Assembly (NCBI GenBank): GCA_014380615.1
Contig: JACMJM010000019.1
Span: 124,001-188,000, forward strand
Direction of reading: 5' to 3'
Source: Sphingobacteriaceae bacterium
GTDB taxonomy: Bacteria; Bacteroidota; Bacteroidia; Sphingobacteriales; Sphingobacteriaceae
DNA: 64,000 nt
Position numbers and translations under genes: made by a program
In this document: positions 59,737-64,000 of the stretch, piece after piece
Numbering within the stretch: position 1 is the stretch's first letter
Layout: each line of letters starts with the position of its first letter
Notes under the pieces: generated by a model
The model's input: only the letters and a program-made list of their open reading frames with translations
The model's database searches: none
What the model was told of the DNA's origin: nothing

Positions 59737-61896
59737 TTATGCTGTCGGTACAGAACCTTCAGGTTGTTTTTCCTCACGCGGAGGACGAGGAATAAGAGCC
59801 TTCCTTGATAATTTAAGTTTACCTTGTTTATCAACTTCAAGCAGCTTTACTCTCACTTCATCACCTACGTTGAAAATTCCGTCCATTGATTCGTAACGTT
59901 TCCAGTCAATTTCAGAAATATGAAGTAAACCGTCTTTACCCGGCATAATCTCAACAAACGCGCCGAAAGGCATAATCGATTTCACTTTACCTTCGTAAAT
60001 CTCTCCCGGCTCAGGTTTAGCAACAATATTTTTAATGCGTTTTACTGCCGCATCAATCGCATCTTTACTTGGAGCAAAAATACTAATCACACCCTGATTG
60101 TCTTTTTCTTCGATAGTGATGGTAGCACCTGTTTCACGCTGCATTTCCTGGATAACTTTTCCACCTGGCCCGATAACCGCACCAATGAATTCTTTATCTA
60201 TTCTAAGCATCTCTAAACGAGGAGCATGTGGTTTTAGTTCAGCACGAGGCTCAGCAATAGTTTTCTTCATCTCGTTTAAGATATGAAGGCGACCTTCTTT
60301 AGCCTGACTTAAAGCATCTCTTAATACTTCCCAGCGTAAACCATTTATTTTCAAGTCCATCTGACAAGCAACAATACCTGCTTCTGTACCGGTTACTTTA
60401 AAATCCATATCTCCTAAATGATCTTCATCACCTAAGATATCAGACAATACAGCATATTTTCCAGTCTTTTCGTCGGTTATTAAACCCATTGCGATACCAG
60501 ATACCGGAGCTTTCAATTTCACACCAGCATCCATTAAAGCAAGAGTACCGGCACAAACTGTAGCCATAGACGAAGAACCATTTGATTCCAAAATATCAGA
60601 TACAATACGTACTGTGTAAGGATTCTCTTCAACACTTGGCATTACTTTTTTCAAAGAACGCTGAGCTAAATTACCATGTCCAATTTCGCGACGGCCAGCT
60701 CCCCTATTTGGACGAACCTCGCCAGTTGAGAAACCAGGGAAATTATAATGTAAAATGAATTTCTGGTATCCGTTGTAAAACGCACCATCAATCATTTGCT
60801 CATCAAGCTTGGTACCTAATGTTACTGTGGTTAAAGCCTGAGTTTCTCCACGTGTAAATACCGCAGAACCATGAGCAGCAGGTAAATAACCAATTTCGCT
60901 CCAGATTGGGCGCACCGTACGTACATCACGACCGTCTAAACGAATTCCTTCGTCTAAAACAAGGTTACGGATAGCATCATACTGCACATCATGGAAATAC
61001 TTCTTAGCTAATCCTTTAGTTATATCATCAATATCTTCACCTAAAGAAGCGATAAAGTTATTTTGAATTTCTTTAAAGCTATCAGAACGATCGCCTTTAG
61101 AAGAACCAGATTTAGCTATTGCATAAACCTGATCGTAAGTAGCAGCAAATACCTGATCCCTTAATTCCAGGTTTTTATGTTCGTGAGAATAAGTACGTTT
61201 CTCTGTTTTACCAGTTTCAACCATCAATTCTTTTTGAACTAAAACTTGTATTTTGATAGCTTTATGAGCGAACTCAATAGCCTCAATCATTTCTTCTTCC
61301 TGAATTTCAGAACACTCACCTTCAACCATCGTGATATCATGCTCAGAACCGGCAACGATAAATTCTAAAGTGGCACGCTCTAAATCGCTTAAATAAGGAT
61401 TGATTACCAGCTTTCCGTCAATCTTGGCAACACGCACTTCAGAAATTGGCCCGTTAAACGGAATATCTGACACTGCAAGCGCCGCCGATGCGGCAAGTCC
61501 CGCAAGTGCATCAGGCATTATGTTTTTATCTGCTGATATAAGTGAAATCATCACTTGTGTGTCAGCATGGTAATCCTCAGGGAACATCGGGCGCAGCGCA
61601 CGATCCACAAGGCGTGAAATTAAAATTTCGTAATCAGATAAACGTGCCTCGCGACGAAGAAATCCGCCCGGGATACGCCCTGCTGCGGCATATTTCTCCT
61701 GATAATCAACCGATAAAGGAAGGAAATCAACCCCTTCTTTTGCGTCTTTTGACGATACAACAGTGGCCAGTAACATGGTATCACCCATTTTTACTACTAC
61801 AGAACCATCGGCTTGTTTGGCAAGCTTACCGGTTTCAATTTCGATTATACGGCCATCGCCTAAATCGAAAGACTTGGTAATTAAGTTATAACTCAT
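59737..61896 (-). CDS. pnp: Polyribonucleotide nucleotidyltransferase
   Basis: A 719-residue 3'-5' phosphorolytic exoribonuclease that degrades mRNA, the core of the bacterial degradosome. It has two RNase PH-like halves ([44 protein letters not shown]), a KH domain ([18 protein letters not shown] near residue 565) and an S1 domain ([20 protein letters not shown], near 635). The neighbour rpsO upstream is the usual partner and pnp is expected to be under post-transcriptional self-control. A terminator follows. Confidence 0.96.
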   Translation of the reverse strand: MSYNLITKSFDLGDGRIIEIETGKLAKQADGSVVVKMGDTMLLATVVSSKDAKEGVDFLPLSVDYQEKYAAAGRIPGGFLRREARLSDYEILISRLVDRALRPMFPEDYHADTQVMISLISADKNIMPDALAGLAASAALAVSDIPFNGPISEVRVAKIDGKLVINPYLSDLERATLEFIVAGSEHDITMVEGECSEIQEEEMIEAIEFAHKAIKIQVLVQKELMVETGKTEKRTYSHEHKNLELRDQVFAATYDQVYAIAKSGSSKGDRSDSFKEIQNNFIASLGEDIDDITKGLAKKYFHDVQYDAIRNLVLDEGIRLDGRDVRTVRPIWSEIGYLPAAHGSAVFTRGETQALTTVTLGTKLDEQMIDGAFYNGYQKFILHYNFPGFSTGEVRPNRGAGRREIGHGNLAQRSLKKVMPSVEENPYTVRIVSDILESNGSSSMATVCAGTLALMDAGVKLKAPVSGIAMGLITDEKTGKYAVLSDILGDEDHLGDMDFKVTGTEAGIVACQMDLKINGLRWEVLRDALSQAKEGRLHILNEMKKTIAEPRAELKPHAPRLEMLRIDKEFIGAVIGPGGKVIQEMQRETGATITIEEKDNQGVISIFAPSKDAIDAAVKRIKNIVAKPEPGEIYEGKVKSIMPFGAFVEIMPGKDGLLHISEIDWKRYESMDGIFNVGDEVRVKLLEVDKQGKLKLSRKALIPRPPREEKQPEGSVPTA

Positions 61897-61976
61897 TTGT
61901 TTTCATTAATGATGCGCTTTTCCTCTTTAATAACGCATCGGATATTTATTTAAAGATTTTTTTATTGGCGAAGTTA

Positions 61977-62006
61977 AAAAAAAAGCCACCCTTTATTGGA
62001 TGGCTC
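61977..62006 (-). terminator. Intrinsic terminator after rpsO
   Basis: On the minus strand GCCATCC (62004-61998) and GGGTGGC (61991-61985) form a stem with one G-T pair (6-nt loop), followed by a T-run of 9. It sits between rpsO and pnp, so pnp may be expressed by read-through or by its own promoter (TAACTTCG near 61969 on the minus strand). Confidence 0.85.
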
Positions 62007-62025
62007 TTGATTTTTTTAAAAAGAA

Positions 62026-62304
62026 TTATTTTATGATATCTCTTAGCTCTAAAGCTTTGATAATAGCACGATACCTGTTAATGTCTTTCTTGTATAAATA
62101 AGCAAGTAAAGCACGGCGCTTACCAACTAATTTCTGAAGAGCTAACTGAGTAGAAAAATCTTTTCTGTTGCCTTTTAAATGCCCTGTTAAATGAGCAATA
62201 CGTGCGGTAAACAATGCTACCTGACCTTCGGCCGAACCTGTATCGGTTGCGCCTTTACCATGTTTGGCAAAAATATTTGCCTTATACTCTGTACTTAAAT
62301 ACAT
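62026..62304 (-). CDS. rpsO: 30S ribosomal protein S15
   Basis: A 92-residue protein of normal length that binds 16S rRNA at the central domain. Signatures: FAKHGKGATDTGSAEGQVALF (residues 13-33, shortened: GATDTGSAEGQVALFT), LTGHLKGNRKDFSTQLAL, and GKRRALLAYLYKKD. It is 130 bp upstream of pnp on the same strand, with a terminator between. Leader region contains TACCTTCG, one base from the promoter consensus. Confidence 0.96.
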   Translation of the reverse strand: MYLSTEYKANIFAKHGKGATDTGSAEGQVALFTARIAHLTGHLKGNRKDFSTQLALQKLVGKRRALLAYLYKKDINRYRAIIKALELRDIIK

Positions 62305-62472
62305 TACCTGAATAATATTAAAGCGATTAAAAAAATTGTTAATTGGCTGCGAAGGTAATGAATGTTACTGATATTACAAACAGCTTAGTCACTCTATTAC
62401 TCTAAAAAAAGGAAAATTAAAAACTACAACATTTAAAAAACAGAAAACAGGTCTAGTTTATGCCTCATAACG

Positions 62473-62895
62473 CTAGGTGTTGTTTTTTATAAAATCTTTA
62501 ATAATTCTCATGGGCATACTGTCGATACTCAGACACTCCTCGAGATATTCTTTCATTTCCGGACTTTTAAAATCGCTTAAAGAAGGATGCACATTGCTCA
62601 TAAATAAATAGTTTTCAAAATATCGGTGAGCAATGCTGCCGTCGAAAAGTTTAATAATATTCGTGATGTTATAGTTTCTACTTGCTTGTTTAAATTCTGC
62701 TATAACATTTTCCTCATTACCTTCTACATAGCGAAGTACATTACCTCCTAAAACAATTGCCATTCCGGATAAACCGTTGGAGTTTGATTGCTTGCGCTCT
62801 GCTTCTACGATAACGGAAACTTCTTCTTTACTTAAAATTTCTGTAACAGAGCTTACGAAAATCAGGGCAAAAAAGGGTCTACTATGAGCATTCAT
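62473..62895 (-). CDS. BLUF-like protein lacking the photochemical Tyr and Gln
   Basis: A 140-residue protein that follows the BLUF (blue light using FAD) fold through about residues 8-100: FFALIFVSSVTEILS, SNSNGLSGMAIVLGG and NVLRYVEGNEE. In true BLUF photoreceptors the first strand has a tyrosine and the third a glutamine in FxQxLEG. Here these are Phe13 and Arg55, so flavin photochemistry of the usual type is not expected. The last 40 residues (LSDFKSPEMKEYLEECLSID) are a short helical cap. No output domain or neighbouring partner gene is seen. Confidence 0.8.
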   Translation of the reverse strand: MNAHSRPFFALIFVSSVTEILSKEEVSVIVEAERKQSNSNGLSGMAIVLGGNVLRYVEGNEENVIAEFKQASRNYNITNIIKLFDGSIAHRYFENYLFMSNVHPSLSDFKSPEMKEYLEECLSIDSMPMRIIKDFIKNNT

Positions 62896-63066
62896 TCAGG
62901 TTCGGTTGATTTTGTAAGGGGGTTAGTACAACCGTAAGATAGATATTTTTGACAATCATTAAAAAGAAGTTTTTTCCAATCTGTTTCAAGAAGTGTAATA
63001 ATTGCGATTAAGGTTTTTCATGACTGACAAAATATTTAACTTGCAGCAACGAAAATCTAGCCATTT

Positions 63067-64000
63067 ATGAGTATCCGGAATTTGCTGATTATTCTATTAG
63101 CCGCTTTTCCCTTTTTTAACGTATCCGGTCAGGAAGACAGAGGTTATAAAGTATACCAGTTTCCGGCTAATATGATTCCAAAAATTGATGGAAAGACTGA
63201 CGATTGGGACGCATTCCCAAAAGAATACATCGTAGGAACAGATCAAATATGGGATGATTCGGGCCGCTACCCAAAAACAGACCCAAATAATCTTGATGTA
63301 AAAGTGCGTGTGGCCTGGGTGAAAGGGTTAAATCGTCTCTACTTTTTGTATGAAGCTTATGATAATTACTGGGATTTTACTCATCCCGGACTACACAATG
63401 ATATTTTTGAGATAGTGGTTGACGCTGATTTATCCGGCGGCCCCCTTATTGACGAACAGCATCCTAATCAGAACTTATACCGCTGGGATACATATTTCTC
63501 ATACCACAGCGTGCATGCACAGAACTATCATATTTTTACACCCGCAGTTGGTAAAGACTGGGCATTGCTATGGGGCCCTCAAAAATGGTTAAAAGAACTC
63601 CCCTACTCAAATATTTCATATTCTTATAATTTTAAGCCGGGCGAACCCGGAAAGCTTACTGCGGAATTCTGGATCACACCTTTCGACTATGCAGGTGCTG
63701 AAGGGCCGGTGCGTGCGGTAGAGTCTGTTTTGACAGACAATAAGAAAATTGGCCTCACTTGGGCGATTATAGATTATGATGATGTAAATGATATTACCAA
63801 TAAAGGCTTCTGGAATCTTTCAAAGCATCATAAAATGTATGGAAACTCTAGCTTAGGCACTATATTCACTCTTCTTCCCCTGGAAAACAAATATAAAAAG
63901 TCTTTTGAGGCGCAATGGTCGTTTATTGTAACCGATATGGCTAAACGACAGGTAACATTTAAAGACGAGAGTGTAGGACAAGTTTCCAGCTGGCATTGGG
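63067..64000 (+). CDS. Secreted protein with carbohydrate-binding/DOMON-like domain and start of a PKD domain (partial)
   Basis: Read by hand on the + strand from ATG 63067; the frame stays open for 311 codons to the window edge, so the protein is longer. It has a signal peptide (LLIILLAAFPFFNVSG, then QEDRG). Residues about 22-280 form an all-beta domain resembling CBM9/DOMON-like modules (KIDGKTDDWDAFP, DVKVRVAWVKGLNRLYFLYE, YDNYWDF, FEIVVDADLSGG). The last residues (QVTFKDESVGQVSSWHW) begin a PKD domain. Probably an extracellular or surface protein; function open. Confidence 0.75.
   Translation, partial: MSIRNLLIILLAAFPFFNVSGQEDRGYKVYQFPANMIPKIDGKTDDWDAFPKEYIVGTDQIWDDSGRYPKTDPNNLDVKVRVAWVKGLNRLYFLYEAYDNYWDFTHPGLHNDIFEIVVDADLSGGPLIDEQHPNQNLYRWDTYFSYHSVHAQNYHIFTPAVGKDWALLWGPQKWLKELPYSNISYSYNFKPGEPGKLTAEFWITPFDYAGAEGPVRAVESVLTDNKKIGLTWAIIDYDDVNDITNKGFWNLSKHHKMYGNSSLGTIFTLLPLENKYKKSFEAQWSFIVTDMAKRQVTFKDESVGQVSSWHW

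Noticed and set aside
1-64000. CRISPR arrays, prophage, insertion sequences, rRNA or tRNA genes
   Set aside because: None found: no regularly spaced repeats, no transposase or phage structural genes, and no tRNA-like folds noted on reading.

Overview
The window is a 64 kb chromosomal stretch from a member of the Bacteroidota, most likely a Sphingobacteriaceae-type organism (Pedobacter/Mucilaginibacter-like). The sequence supports this in several ways: a gliding-motility gldC gene, menaquinone genes of the futalosine route (mqnE, mqnA), a TonB-dependent receptor with an N-terminal carboxypeptidase-regulatory domain, a divergent HsdR_N gene beside holA, LptD and MCE/MlaD-type envelope genes, and promoters of the Bacteroidota form TAnnTTTG in place of sigma-70 boxes. 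It reads as core genome. I see no prophage, CRISPR array, insertion sequence, rRNA or tRNA.

Layout. 0-5 kb: orphan HsdR_N protein (cut by the window edge), holA, dihydroorotase, DEAD-box helicase, gldC and small membrane proteins. 5-10 kb: ogt, then a cytochrome c maturation cluster (ccmB ... ccmC-ccmD) split by a reverse-strand block holding a small membrane ORF, a methyltransferase and a sialate O-acetylesterase. 10-21 kb: glutamate dehydrogenase, beta-CASP nuclease, ABC exporter, SAM hydroxide adenosyltransferase, phoH, purC, a STAS protein, RNase Z and a secreted protein with an HExxH motif. 21-29 kb: envelope block (MCE protein, two tandem amidases, divergent lptD), cinA and a 2-oxoacid dehydrogenase E2. 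29-34 kb: methionine locus (metX behind an S-box SAM riboswitch, and a trans-sulfuration enzyme), then the mqnE-phosphatase-mqnA operon. 34-36.4 kb: gene-poor stretch with a YhcG/DUF1016 nuclease and an orphan protein. 36.4-40.2 kb: a DUF2383 protein, Ku and LigD (non-homologous end joining).

40-48 kb: gyrA with two TPR genes, a repeat-filled gap holding a decayed hemF tail, hemF, an MFS transporter and a small lipoprotein. 48-54.6 kb: DUF4442-AlbA_2 pair, MATE exporter, ppnP, HDAC-like deacetylase and the serC-serA operon. 54.7-64 kb: rpe-TonB receptor operon, DUF4202, a lone glycogen-binding domain, a SUMF1-like half domain, rpsO-pnp, a BLUF-like protein lacking its photochemical residues, and the start of a secreted PKD protein.

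I found no clear new multi-gene system. The observations most worth checking are the metX riboswitch leader with its own promoter and a palindrome at the predicted start of transcription; five genes whose TAnnTTTG box lies 4-6 nt before the start codon, suggesting leaderless mRNAs; the BLUF-like protein with Phe and Arg at the flavin-signalling positions; the HExxH secreted protein; the split ccm cluster; the decayed hemF tail; and DUF2383 linked to Ku-LigD.
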